The position numbers were made by a program, and so were the translations under genes. The notes beneath the pieces are model-generated. The model was not told the origin of the DNA. It made no database searches and worked only from the letters and a program-made list of their open reading frames with translations. Positions 1 through 6,036 of a stretch of 11,707 bases of DNA are shown in pieces. The stretch spans positions 1 through 11,707 of the forward strand of contig CALIEL010000343.1 in the NCBI GenBank assembly GCA_938022235.1, written 5' to 3'. This stretch comes from Oribacterium parvum (lineage in GTDB: Bacteria; Bacillota; Clostridia; Lachnospirales; Lachnospiraceae). Positions within the stretch are counted from its first letter, which is position 1. The number at the start of each line of letters is the position of its first letter.

Positions 1-155
1 ACCCTGAATTCCGTCCAACTGTACTTGGACAGGTCATGGAGCAAGCCCTGCTTATACAGCCCAATGGAAAAGCAGTAGCGCATCACCAGAATCTTATGCT
101 TTGTAATGGTTTTAAAATGTCCGATGGCATTTTTCCAAAAATGAAATTCTTCCAT
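1..155 (-). CDS. DUF5662 family protein, N-terminal part only
   Basis: The first 51 residues are visible, and the rest lies beyond the left edge. The start is ATG at 155, six bases after a GAGGAG ribosome binding site. The peptide begins MEEFHFWKNAIGHFKTITKH and continues with KILVMRYCF, GLYKQGLLHDLSKYS and TEF. I recognise this pattern from the N-terminus of DUF5662 proteins, small and probably soluble proteins common in Firmicutes and in phages. The HDLSKYS segment, with its His and Asp, could be metal-binding, but that is only an inference. The reaction is unknown. The gene starts 19 bases after the stop codon of the PAP2 phosphatase gene on the same strand, so the two are probably co-transcribed. 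Nothing suggests a break within the visible part. Confidence 0.8.
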   Translation of the reverse strand, partial: MEEFHFWKNAIGHFKTITKHKILVMRYCFSIGLYKQGLLHDLSKYSWTEFR

Positions 156-174
156 CTGTAACTCCTCTTCTATA

Positions 175-885
175 CTATCCTTCTTCCTGCATAAGGGAAG
201 GATATTTTTTCTCCAGATATTCCCATAAACGAAAGCTGGGGTAGCCGTACACAAAGCCGTAGGCAATAAAAGATAAAAGGATTGCTCCCCCCACATCTAA
301 AATAGAGTGCTGCTTTAGCACCAGTGTTGCCATACAAATCAAAAGACACAAAAGAAAAGAGCCCCATACCACCGCTTTTCCATAGCGCAGCCTCCGGATA
401 TCCTTACTTTTCATAATCGCCACATGCATACAGATGGAATTGTAGGCATGAATACTGGGAAAGACATTAGTAGGGGTGTCCACACGATACAAGCCGGCTA
501 CCATGACTTGGAAAATATTTTTATCGCTGATATAAGGCGGACGTAAATCTGTTCCGTTGGGATAGATTTCACAAATCAGAAGACTAAAAATCATCCCGAT
601 AAACAGGTACAAACAGACCTTATAAAAGTCTTCTTTATTGGTAAAAAGAAAGTACAGTATTCCCAGAAAAATATAAAGAAACCACATAAAATAGGGCACG
701 ATGAAATACTCGCAAAAGGGAATCATTTCATCGATCTTCGTATGCATTATGTGATATCCGGTAGCCACCGTCACTCTGGACTCGATGGACTTAAACCAAA
801 GGGGATAAATAATGCCGATCCATAGGACATTGGCATAGCTGTATTTATGATAAAATCGAAGAAATTTCTGCCAAAGATCTTTCAT
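175..885 (-). CDS. PAP2-family membrane phosphatase
   Basis: A 236-residue polytopic membrane protein with about six hydrophobic segments (roughly residues 18-32, 60-80, 88-105, 148-158, 172-190, 198-215). It carries the three parts of the PAP2 (type 2 phosphatidic acid phosphatase) active site: an LRPP segment near 114-117, PSIH at 143-146 and KQHSILD at 191-197 with His193 and Asp197. This spacing resembles the PAP2 branch that includes inositol phosphorylceramide and sphingomyelin synthases and many uncharacterised Firmicute proteins. It probably removes or transfers phosphate on a lipid at the outer membrane face, but the substrate cannot be read from the sequence. The start at 885 was chosen because an AAGGA site lies five bases upstream; an in-frame ATG at 930 would add 15 residues but overlaps the tRNA terminator. 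No strong promoter is visible between terminator and start. The DUF5662 gene follows after 19 bases. Confidence 0.85.
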   Translation of the reverse strand: MKDLWQKFLRFYHKYSYANVLWIGIIYPLWFKSIESRVTVATGYHIMHTKIDEMIPFCEYFIVPYFMWFLYIFLGILYFLFTNKEDFYKVCLYLFIGMIFSLLICEIYPNGTDLRPPYISDKNIFQVMVAGLYRVDTPTNVFPSIHAYNSICMHVAIMKSKDIRRLRYGKAVVWGSFLLCLLICMATLVLKQHSILDVGGAILLSFIAYGFVYGYPSFRLWEYLEKKYPSLMQEEG

Positions 886-928
886 GCTCTTCCTTTCTCC
901 GGAATAAGGCAATTTCCTTGTTAAGAAC

Positions 929-970
929 AAAAAAATCGAAACGTCCCTTTTACGGAAATCGTTTCGATTT
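929..970 (-). terminator. Intrinsic terminator of the tRNA operon
   Basis: An 11-bp perfect inverted repeat pairs 960-970 with 933-943 (AAATCGAAACG and its complement) around a 16-nt loop. On the minus strand it is followed by a run of seven T residues (935-929) that starts inside the stem. It lies four bases downstream of the tRNA-Met gene, where an end-of-operon signal is expected. Confidence 0.85.
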
Positions 971-974
971 ATCG

Positions 975-1048
975 TAGCGAGAGGGGGACTTGAACCCTCG
1001 ACACCACGGGTATGAACCGTGTGCTCTAGCCAGCTGAGCTATCTCGCC
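975..1048 (-). tRNA. tRNA-Met (CAT), elongator type
   Basis: A 74-nt cloverleaf with acceptor GGCGAGA/TCTCGCT, D stem GCTC/GAGC, anticodon stem CACGG/CCGTG with loop TTCATAC (anticodon CAT), a five-base variable loop and the T loop TTCAAGT. The discriminator is A, and CCA is not encoded (the next bases are CGA). The G1-U72 closing pair is typical of Gram-positive elongator tRNA-Met, such as that of Bacillus subtilis. The molecule lacks the features of the initiator, and tRNA-Ile with a modified CAT anticodon is less likely. The T stem GAGGG/CCCCC has one A-C mismatch, which is odd. It is the second gene of a two-tRNA operon. Confidence 0.93.
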
Positions 1049-1052
1049 TTAG

Positions 1053-1096
1053 AAAAAAATGTCCGACCCAGGCTGCGCATAATACGCAGACCGGAC
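1053..1096 (-). other. Hairpin plus T-run between the two tRNA genes
   Basis: Read on the minus strand, the tRNA spacer folds as an interrupted hairpin. GTCCG (1096-1092) pairs with CGGAC (1065-1061), and inside it CTGCG (1089-1085) pairs with CGCAG (1077-1073) around a seven-base loop. One base later there are seven T residues (1059-1053), ending four bases before the mature 5' end of tRNA-Met. This has the shape of an intrinsic terminator. It could instead be a precursor-processing signal or a partial terminator that sets the Val:Met ratio. Confidence 0.55.
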
Positions 1097-1103
1097 CGAA
1101 TAC

Positions 1104-1176
1104 TGGGGCCTACAGGGCTCGAACCTGTGACCCTCTGCTTGTAAGGCAGATGCTCTCCCAGCTGAGCTAAGACCCC
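1104..1176 (-). tRNA. tRNA-Val (TAC)
   Basis: A 73-nt cloverleaf with acceptor GGGGTCT/AGGCCCC (one T-G pair), D stem GCTC/GAGC, anticodon stem TCTGC/GCAGA with loop CTTACAA (anticodon TAC, valine), variable loop GGGTC, and a perfect T stem ACAGG/CCTGT with loop TTCGAGC. The discriminator is A; CCA is not encoded (AGTA follows), so it must be added after transcription. It is the first gene of a two-tRNA operon, 55 nt ahead of tRNA-Met. Confidence 0.96.
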
Positions 1177-1178
1177 CT

Positions 1179-1195
1179 GTCGCGTTTTTTGCGAC
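1179..1195 (-). other. Leader hairpin ahead of tRNA-Val
   Basis: A perfect five-base stem, GTCGC (1195-1191) with GCGAC (1183-1179), closes a seven-base A-rich loop, two bases before the mature 5' end of tRNA-Val. It lies at or just after the expected transcription start and probably forms the 5' leader removed by RNase P. A role in processing is inferred from position only. Confidence 0.5.
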
Positions 1196-1201
1196 CTGTT
1201 C

Positions 1202-1230
1202 ATATTACTAAATACAAAGCCCTTTGTCAA
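1202..1230 (-). promoter_or_regulatory. Promoter of the tRNA-Val/tRNA-Met operon
   Basis: A consensus TTGACA -35 box (1230-1225) and a TAATAT -10 box (1207-1202) are separated by exactly 17 bases. The predicted start is near 1195, about 20 bases before tRNA-Val. The bases just upstream (about 1231-1260) are nearly pure A/T with tracts such as AAAAATTTTT, like the UP elements that boost stable-RNA promoters. A strong housekeeping-sigma promoter is inferred. Confidence 0.9.
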
Positions 1231-1347
1231 TAATAAAATCTTTCTAAAGGAAAAATTTTTCTACGAAAATGACCCTGATAATTTGCGAAAAATTCACGAA
1301 AGAGTTTTGCAAATAGTTCGCTGATATTTTTTGCGAAAAGCTCTGCT

Positions 1348-2007
1348 CTAAGAAGCCAGCGTTTTCAAATACTCCTCCACAAAAGCCTTATACTTAGGAA
1401 CCTGGGCTCCCACAATAGGCTTTCCTACAATCTTACCTTCCTTATTAATAAAGAAAGTGGTGGGAACGCCAACTACACCGGAGAGTAATTCCGCAAAATC
1501 ATTGTTGGGGATAATATTGGTAAAGTGCGCATTGGTCTTATCCAAGATGGTATTTGCCAGCTCAATATGATCTGCATCCTCTTTTCCGGCCACATCAGCC
1601 ACCAGGCCGATAATCTGTACATTGTCCGGAAGACTTCTCTGCCACTCTCCAAGCTCCGGCATCTCTTGAATACAAGGTCCGCAGAAGGTTCCCCATACAT
1701 TCAGAACGGTTAAATCCTTCTCCCCGAAAATAGAACTGTCCACAGACTCCAAAGCTAAATTCTCTGCGGTAAATTCCAAACTCTTATCGGATACGGAAAA
1801 ATTGCTTGCCTTCTGCTCTCCTGCCGCTTCACTTGCTTTCTCGGATGCTTTCTCGGATGCTTTCTCCGCAGCTTTTTCTGTAGCCTTCTCTGTTGTTGCC
1901 TCTGTTTCTGCAGAAACCTTGGTTTCTGTCTTTCCGCTATTGCCGCAAGCCGCAAGAGCCAAACTGCTTAAAATCGCCAAAGCAAGAACTAAATTTTTCC
2001 GTTTCAT
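1348..2007 (-). CDS. TlpA/ResA-like thioredoxin-fold lipoprotein
   Basis: A 219-residue secreted lipoprotein. Residues 1-20 form a lipoprotein signal peptide ending in the lipobox LAAC, with Cys21 as the lipidated residue. A charged low-complexity linker follows (about 30-66, rich in EKAS and EKAT units). The thioredoxin-like domain runs from about 75 to 217, with WGTFCGPC (active-site Cys109 and Cys112) and GVPTTFFI carrying the conserved cis-proline at 182. This is the layout of membrane-anchored TlpA/ResA-type thiol-disulfide oxidoreductases, which reduce disulfides outside the membrane. The partner is unknown: no cytochrome-maturation gene or CcdA-type electron donor is nearby. The ATG lies six bases after AAAGGAG (2019-2013). 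The gene stands 111 bases or more from its neighbours and seems to be its own transcription unit. It could serve oxidative-stress defence or repair of surface proteins. Confidence 0.9.
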   Translation of the reverse strand: MKRKNLVLALAILSSLALAACGNSGKTETKVSAETEATTEKATEKAAEKASEKASEKASEAAGEQKASNFSVSDKSLEFTAENLALESVDSSIFGEKDLTVLNVWGTFCGPCIQEMPELGEWQRSLPDNVQIIGLVADVAGKEDADHIELANTILDKTNAHFTNIIPNNDFAELLSGVVGVPTTFFINKEGKIVGKPIVGAQVPKYKAFVEEYLKTLAS

Positions 2008-2033
2008 AATCTCTCCTTTTGTTGAAAATGATA

Positions 2034-2052
2034 ATTCTTTGCAAGAATAGCA
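2034..2052 (-). promoter_or_regulatory. Candidate extended -10 promoter with overlapping palindrome
   Basis: On the minus strand TGCTATTCT (2052-2044) matches an extended -10 box (TG, one base, then TATTCT). No good -35 box lies 17 bases upstream. A perfect 6-3-6 inverted repeat, ATTCTT/AAGAAT around three bases, covers 2034-2048 and so overlaps the -10 box and start region. This is a suitable place for a repressor operator. It lies 27 bases or more upstream of the thioredoxin lipoprotein ATG. No regulator is identified. Confidence 0.45.
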
Positions 2053-2118
2053 TATTTCCTTTATAAATCCCAGTATTTCCCTAGAAGATTAAAATCTTTT
2101 ATTTTCTTTCTTCTTCCT

Positions 2119-3483
2119 TTAGATTTCCTTCGTTTTTTGACAGAATTCAGGAAAGTAAAAAAGACCCTCTTCCCTTAATAGCTTCAGCACTTCCTCCATG
2201 CACTGCTCCACAGTCTTCCCTTCCACAGAAAGCACCGCATCGGCACAGGCCTGATAACGACTTTCCCGCTCTTCCATAATCTTTTCTATAGAATGAAGAT
2301 CCAGCTTGTTTTGTAATACCGGTCGATTCTCCGCTTCCTTTTCCAGTCTTTCCAGAACCGCCTTGGGCGATAGCTGTAGGTAAACGGTAAAGCAATGTTC
2401 CTGTAAAAGCTTACGATTTTCCTCCCGAAGCACAATTCCACCTCCCGGGGATAGAATCATTTCCGCCTGTCCCTCATAGAGCATTTTCTCTTCCTCTCTT
2501 ATCGGGGAAACTGCAGGAAAATCCTCCTGCAAGTCTTGTGACAGCTTATTTTCCTCCGTCAGCACTTCCCGTAAAAGTCTTGTTTCCTCTCTCCGAAAAC
2601 GTTCTTCCCCATACTGCTTAAAATACTGGGAAATCCGCATGGAAAAGCTTTCTTCCAGTCTTCTGTCCAGCTCCACCAAAGGAAGGGAAAGCTTTTGGGA
2701 AAGCATCTCCCCTAAGGTTGTTTTTCCGCTTCCCATAAAACCGATCAGGGCAATGTTTTTTCTTCCCTCCATTTTTCGCCAAAGCTTCATATATTCTTCT
2801 ATAGCGAACTGGCCGGGAGCGGAGGCGGAAAAGGCCTGCACAAAGCTATGTTTGGAGCCGGAAAGGCTACCCAGCACTCGGGAGCTCTTTCCCATTTCCC
2901 CCATAGACATACATATTAAGTTTCTTTCCGGATGCTTATCCTTCCATTCCCGGGAGGCCAGCAGAAGATTCAAAACATCCGCTTCCTGTCTTGGCATACA
3001 GGCCAGTTTCACCGTGTCCGTTCCATAGGAGGCCAGAGCACTGAGAATCTCTCTACATTCTCCCCGGCCGGGTGTCTTTTGAAAATCATGGTAGGAGGCA
3101 ATGCATTTTCCTCCCAGCTGCAAAATCATGGCGTGGCAGTCTAAAAAAGCCTGCCGTCCTTTACCGTCCAGCTCCACCTCTAAATCAATATAATCCGGAT
3201 AACCGCTTTCCATGGCCATCATATTCAGTTGGAAATAAGATTTATCATAGGGGAAGAAGCCACCCTGACGCTCTGTACGAATCGTAAAAATCAGCTTCTT
3301 GTCTCCTAAAATTCTCCGAAGTTCTCCCAGAAACTTACCTAACTTCTCCTCACGCTTTTTCAAACAGTCATAGCGAATTTCCACCCCGTAAAGAAACGGA
3401 TACAGGGAATGCAGGGCTAATGCCTTGGCATCCCTTAGAAAATCCTTTTCAGAATCCCCTGTTAAAGGTACAATCATTCCCAT
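2119..3483 (-). CDS. Fused type I 3-dehydroquinate dehydratase / shikimate kinase
   Basis: A 454-residue cytoplasmic enzyme of two domains. Residues 1-232 are type I dehydroquinase (AroD): EIR at 35-37, TIRTERQGG around 68-75, the catalytic His132 in SYHD, the Schiff-base Lys159 in VKLA, MGxxGxxSR ending at Arg202, and SAPGQ at 221-225. Residues 240-445 are shikimate kinase (AroK): Walker A GFMGSGKT at 248-255, ELDRRLEE, GEERFRREE, SPGGGIVL at 345-352, the lid segment ENRPVL and RESRYQACADAVL. It would carry out steps 3 and 5 of the shikimate pathway; step 4 (AroE) is not in the window. The kinase has about 30 extra residues (roughly 309-340) before GGG, and the N-terminus is short, starting at the first beta strand. 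ATG 3483 follows GGAG/GAGGG; ATG 3477 is the alternative. It lies 88 bases after yqeG. Confidence 0.92.
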   Translation of the reverse strand: MGMIVPLTGDSEKDFLRDAKALALHSLYPFLYGVEIRYDCLKKREEKLGKFLGELRRILGDKKLIFTIRTERQGGFFPYDKSYFQLNMMAMESGYPDYIDLEVELDGKGRQAFLDCHAMILQLGGKCIASYHDFQKTPGRGECREILSALASYGTDTVKLACMPRQEADVLNLLLASREWKDKHPERNLICMSMGEMGKSSRVLGSLSGSKHSFVQAFSASAPGQFAIEEYMKLWRKMEGRKNIALIGFMGSGKTTLGEMLSQKLSLPLVELDRRLEESFSMRISQYFKQYGEERFRREETRLLREVLTEENKLSQDLQEDFPAVSPIREEEKMLYEGQAEMILSPGGGIVLREENRKLLQEHCFTVYLQLSPKAVLERLEKEAENRPVLQNKLDLHSIEKIMEERESRYQACADAVLSVEGKTVEQCMEEVLKLLREEGLFYFPEFCQKTKEI

Positions 3484-3571
3484 TTTCCCTCTTCTCCTTT
3501 TCCGCTGTGAACACCTGATATCTGCACTTTTTCCTATGTATGCTTTTTATATGGAGACTTTTCCCATTCGA

Positions 3572-4111
3572 CTAGGCCATTGCCGCAATTTCTTCTTGAA
3601 AGAGAGCATGCTTTCTCTGATAAGCTAAAAGAAAGGGTTTTTCCAAAATTCTTTTGAGAAGAATATGAAAATACTTTTCCTTCCCCATAGGCTTTACCAG
3701 TACAGTAGGTACTTCCGCACGATTTCCGCCCAAGATATCCGTAAACAGCTGATCGCCGAAAAAGAGCGCCTGCTCCTTTGCTATCCCAAACTGCTCCACT
3801 GCCTGTAAATACGCCTTCGCTTTAGGCTTTCCCGCATTGGGAATAACCAAATCCGCATGAACCCTGTCTTGAAATGCCCCCACTCTTTCTACTCCGTTAT
3901 TGGAAAGCACCGCGGTTTTAAAACCGACAGCCTGCATCCGATGAAACAGGGCCACCGTCTCTTCTCTGGCAGGCTCATCATGCAGCACTAAAGTATTATC
4001 GATGTCAAAAAGCAATGCTCGATAGCCCTTTTGATACAGCTTTTCAAAGTCTAAGGTGTAGATGGAAGAAATGGAAAAACAGGGAAACAGTGCAAATGTC
4101 TTATTTTTCAA
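3572..4111 (-). CDS. yqeG: YqeG-family HAD IIIA phosphatase
   Basis: A 179-residue soluble HAD-superfamily phosphatase of the YqeG type. Motif I is FDIDNTLV with nucleophile Asp36 and acid Asp38, motif II is SNN at 70-72, motif III is KPK at 95-97, and motif IV is FFGDQLFTDILGGNR with Asp120 and Asp125. The natural substrate of YqeG proteins is not established. The start is TTG at 4111, supported by GGAGG (4125-4121) nine bases upstream; the first ATG would fall in motif II territory and remove the active site. The gene overlaps the 3' end of nrdR by 11 bases, so translation is probably coupled. In Bacillus yqeG also lies near an aro gene (aroE/aroD region), which fits the dehydratase/kinase gene downstream here. 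Confidence 0.9.
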   Translation of the reverse strand: MKNKTFALFPCFSISSIYTLDFEKLYQKGYRALLFDIDNTLVLHDEPAREETVALFHRMQAVGFKTAVLSNNGVERVGAFQDRVHADLVIPNAGKPKAKAYLQAVEQFGIAKEQALFFGDQLFTDILGGNRAEVPTVLVKPMGKEKYFHILLKRILEKPFLLAYQRKHALFQEEIAAMA

Positions 4112-4586
4112 GTTCTTTTCCCTCCGTCTTTAAGCCTCCTCCAAGAAGCTTTCCGATTTCCTCCATAAAGGTGTTGATATCTTTAAATTCTCTGTAGACA
4201 GAAGCAAAACGCACATAGGCCACCTGATCCAGGTTTTTCAACCTTTCCATCACCATTTCCCCGATGGTATCGGTGCTGACTTCCTTACTCTCCTGATGAA
4301 AAATCACACTTTCAATCTCATCCACCAAGGCGGAGATTTGCTTAGGAGAAATGGGGCGCTTATGGCAGGAACGAAGAATTCCCCCTTCCAGCTTGGAACG
4401 ATCATAGGGCACACGACTTTCGTCCTTTTTCACCACCATAAAGGGAAGGGTTTCCGTCTTCTCAAAGGTGGTAAAACGCTTTCCGCAAACCTCACATTGT
4501 CTTCTTCTGCGGATGGCCGTATTATCATCAGCCGGACGGGAGTCAATGACTCGGGTATCCTCCGCGTTACAAAAGGGGCACTTCAT
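4101..4586 (-). CDS. nrdR: Transcriptional repressor NrdR
   Basis: A 161-residue regulator matching NrdR along its full length. A zinc ribbon is formed by Cys3, Cys6, Cys31 and Cys34, with the RRRRQCEVCGKRFTTFE core. An ATP-cone domain (about 49-139) follows, beginning VVKKDESRVPYDRSKLEGGI. NrdR proteins bind ATP or dATP in the cone and repress ribonucleotide reductase genes when dATP is high. No nrd gene and no clear NrdR box was seen in this window, so its targets lie elsewhere. ATG 4586 follows AAGGAGG (4597-4591), which overlaps the TAA stop of the membrane protein gene upstream. That gene ends nine bases away, and yqeG overlaps the 3' end, so the three genes form one translationally coupled unit. 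Confidence 0.97.
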   Translation of the reverse strand: MKCPFCNAEDTRVIDSRPADDNTAIRRRRQCEVCGKRFTTFEKTETLPFMVVKKDESRVPYDRSKLEGGILRSCHKRPISPKQISALVDEIESVIFHQESKEVSTDTIGEMVMERLKNLDQVAYVRFASVYREFKDINTFMEEIGKLLGGGLKTEGKELEK

Positions 4587-4595
4587 ACTTCCTCC

Positions 4596-5939
4596 TTATT
4601 CCTCATAGTCGGTATACTGTCTTCTGGCTTCTTCAAAACTCATTTTATGATTGGGGTCCTGCTTGCTTTCCTCATCGCTTTCAGGCTTATTTTCCTCATC
4701 GCTTTCAGGCTTATTTTCCCCATCGCTTTCAGGCTTATTTTCCCCATCGCTTTCAGGCTTATTTTCGATGGCAGTCTCCTGCTTCGCCTCTGTGGCTTCC
4801 GTTCCTGCGGCAGCTGTATCTTGCTCCACCCCGCCGGCTTCCATTCCTTCCCCGGCAGTCTCCGACGCTCCAATCAAGTTTCGCTCTTCCTGGTCCTCGG
4901 AGATTACCACAGAAAAGCCTCCTTCATTTTCATTAGGCTGTTTTGTAGAAGCTCCTTCGACTATTGCGGACTGTTCTGCAGAAGCTCCTTCAACTGTTGC
5001 GGACTGTTCTGTAGGAGCTCCTTCGACTGTTGCGGACTGTTCTGTAAGAGCCGCTTCGACTGTTGAGGGCTGCTGTTCGGAAACCGCAGGCTCTTCATGT
5101 CTCTGATAGGCGTCTCTGTTCGTAGCGCTTATCGTTGAAAAATCCCCTGCTCCCTTTCGATAAATTAAAGCCTGCACAAAGCCCATGTAAGGAAGCAGAT
5201 AAATGGATAAATACAAAAACAACACAAAAATGGGTAAAGCCGGAGATTTTAGAATAAAGGACCACATTACCGCAATAAATCCGGCAACGGAAGTTACCAA
5301 AGAAAAATACAGAATTTGACGGAAATAAGAGAACTTCTGGCCCTTCATTACCGCAACACTTTTTTTCATATTCTGCCAAAGGCTATTTCCCTCTCCATCC
5401 CAGACGGTAAAGAAGGTCATATCAAAGAAAAGGGAGAAGAAGATTAAAACCGCAAAGCTTACTCCGTAATAGGACCAGTAAATGAGTCCCTCTCCGAAGA
5501 AGTAGTCTATTACTTCCTGCCCTAAAGAAATTACCGCAGAAAAGAGAAAAGCCAAGATACTAAAGCCCAACATTCTTCCCAGCAACGGAAATGAATTGGG
5601 GTGAAAGCCGTAAAAAATCATAGCGGCATTCACCTTCTTTTCTCCCCTGGACATCTCCAGCAACATTTTTCGAAAAGAGAATCCCAATACAATAAAGTAA
5701 AAAATACACACAAAAACATATAAAGCAAAAAGGATTCCCGTAAGGCTAAGACCGATTCCTCTCCTTAGCTCTCCCAAAGAAAAATCTCCGGTAAAGAGAA
5801 TGAAAGGGTTAAGGAGAGAAGAAAAGAGCATGGTCAAAAGAACGAAGCCCAATAATCCTGCTATATAGGAAAGAAAAATCGTAAACCAATTTTCCCTCCA
5901 AAATTTTCTTGCCACTCTTCTCATGTCTTTATTTTTCAT
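4596..5939 (-). CDS. DUF975-like membrane protein with repeat-bearing acidic tail
   Basis: A 447-residue protein with about six hydrophobic segments in its first 265 residues (near 20-42, 64-88, 119-140, 153-177, 207-230, 236-256). The segment with SVAVMKGQKF followed by two membrane spans and LLPYMGF recalls DUF975 membrane proteins of Firmicutes. Family placement is moderate and function unknown. The last 180 residues are hydrophilic and acidic, with four 11-residue units of type SATVEGAxxEQ and four 8-residue units of type ENKPESDG/E. It ends SFEEARRQYTDYEE, and the tail is probably cytoplasmic. The start is uncertain: ATG 5939 has AAGGG about nine bases upstream, and TTG 5945 would add two residues with better spacing. 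nrdR follows nine bases after the stop. A very long hairpin ends 27 bases upstream, leaving almost no room for a promoter. Confidence 0.75.
   Translation of the reverse strand: MKNKDMRRVARKFWRENWFTIFLSYIAGLLGFVLLTMLFSSLLNPFILFTGDFSLGELRRGIGLSLTGILFALYVFVCIFYFIVLGFSFRKMLLEMSRGEKKVNAAMIFYGFHPNSFPLLGRMLGFSILAFLFSAVISLGQEVIDYFFGEGLIYWSYYGVSFAVLIFFSLFFDMTFFTVWDGEGNSLWQNMKKSVAVMKGQKFSYFRQILYFSLVTSVAGFIAVMWSFILKSPALPIFVLFLYLSIYLLPYMGFVQALIYRKGAGDFSTISATNRDAYQRHEEPAVSEQQPSTVEAALTEQSATVEGAPTEQSATVEGASAEQSAIVEGASTKQPNENEGGFSVVISEDQEERNLIGASETAGEGMEAGGVEQDTAAAGTEATEAKQETAIENKPESDGENKPESDGENKPESDEENKPESDEESKQDPNHKMSFEEARRQYTDYEE
4671..4766 (-). repeat. Four tandem 24-bp coding repeats
   Basis: Four head-to-tail 24-bp units (4671-4694, 4695-4718, 4719-4742, 4743-4766) encode ENKPESDE or ENKPESDG. 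Units 1 and 2 are identical, as are units 3 and 4, and the two pairs differ by one base. The length is a multiple of three, so copy-number change keeps the reading frame. Such identity suggests recent slipped-strand expansion. Confidence 0.95.
4938..5069 (-). repeat. Four tandem 33-bp coding repeats
   Basis: Four 33-bp units encode 11-residue repeats: PSTVEAALTEQ, SATVEGAPTEQ, SATVEGASAEQ and SAIVEGASTKQ. The units differ at several bases, so this array is older than the 24-bp array in the same gene. The frame is preserved. The encoded region is Ala/Glu/Thr-rich and probably disordered. Confidence 0.93.
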
Positions 5940-5966
5940 ATACAAAAATCCCTTCTGATAATCAAA

Positions 5967-6023
5967 ATGGGACTATGAAAAAGGGAAGTCGGGATTCCCC
6001 TTTCCGCTTTTTCACAGTCCCAT
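5967..6023 (-). terminator. Long hairpin after metQ, candidate terminator
   Basis: An outer stem of 17 positions pairs 6023-6007 with 5983-5967 with one mismatch (ATGGGACT, mismatch, TGAAAAAG on one arm), and further G/C pairing inside is possible. On the minus strand it is followed only by TTTGATT, a weak U tract. It starts 14 bases after the metQ stop, so it probably ends or limits the metQ transcript and protects its 3' end. Confidence 0.65.
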
Positions 6024-6036
6024 GTTCACTTTGTTT

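Noticed and set aside
886..930. Longer PAP2 protein starting at 930
   Set aside because: The added 15 residues overlap the A run of the tRNA terminator and have no good ribosome binding site, while ATG 885 follows AAGGA at five bases.
1231..1347. Terminator or small gene between the thioredoxin lipoprotein and the tRNA promoter
   Set aside because: Imperfect direct repeats TTTTCGCAAA and A/T palindromes occur, but there is no stem with a T run and no credible short open frame. The A/T part is better explained as an UP element.
1802..2050. Plus-strand open frame with SDAFSDAFS repeats
   Set aside because: It is the antisense reading of the EKAS linker of the thioredoxin lipoprotein; the minus-strand gene has a signal peptide, lipobox and CxxC site.
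4296..5066. A 256-codon open frame on the plus strand with LIAFRLIF repeats
   Set aside because: It lies opposite nrdR and the repeat tail of the membrane protein, and its repeats are the antisense reading of the 24-bp and 33-bp arrays. It has no ribosome binding site of note and no family resemblance.
4671..5069. Repeats as a CRISPR array
   Set aside because: The units are directly tandem with no spacers, keep the reading frame, and no cas genes are present.
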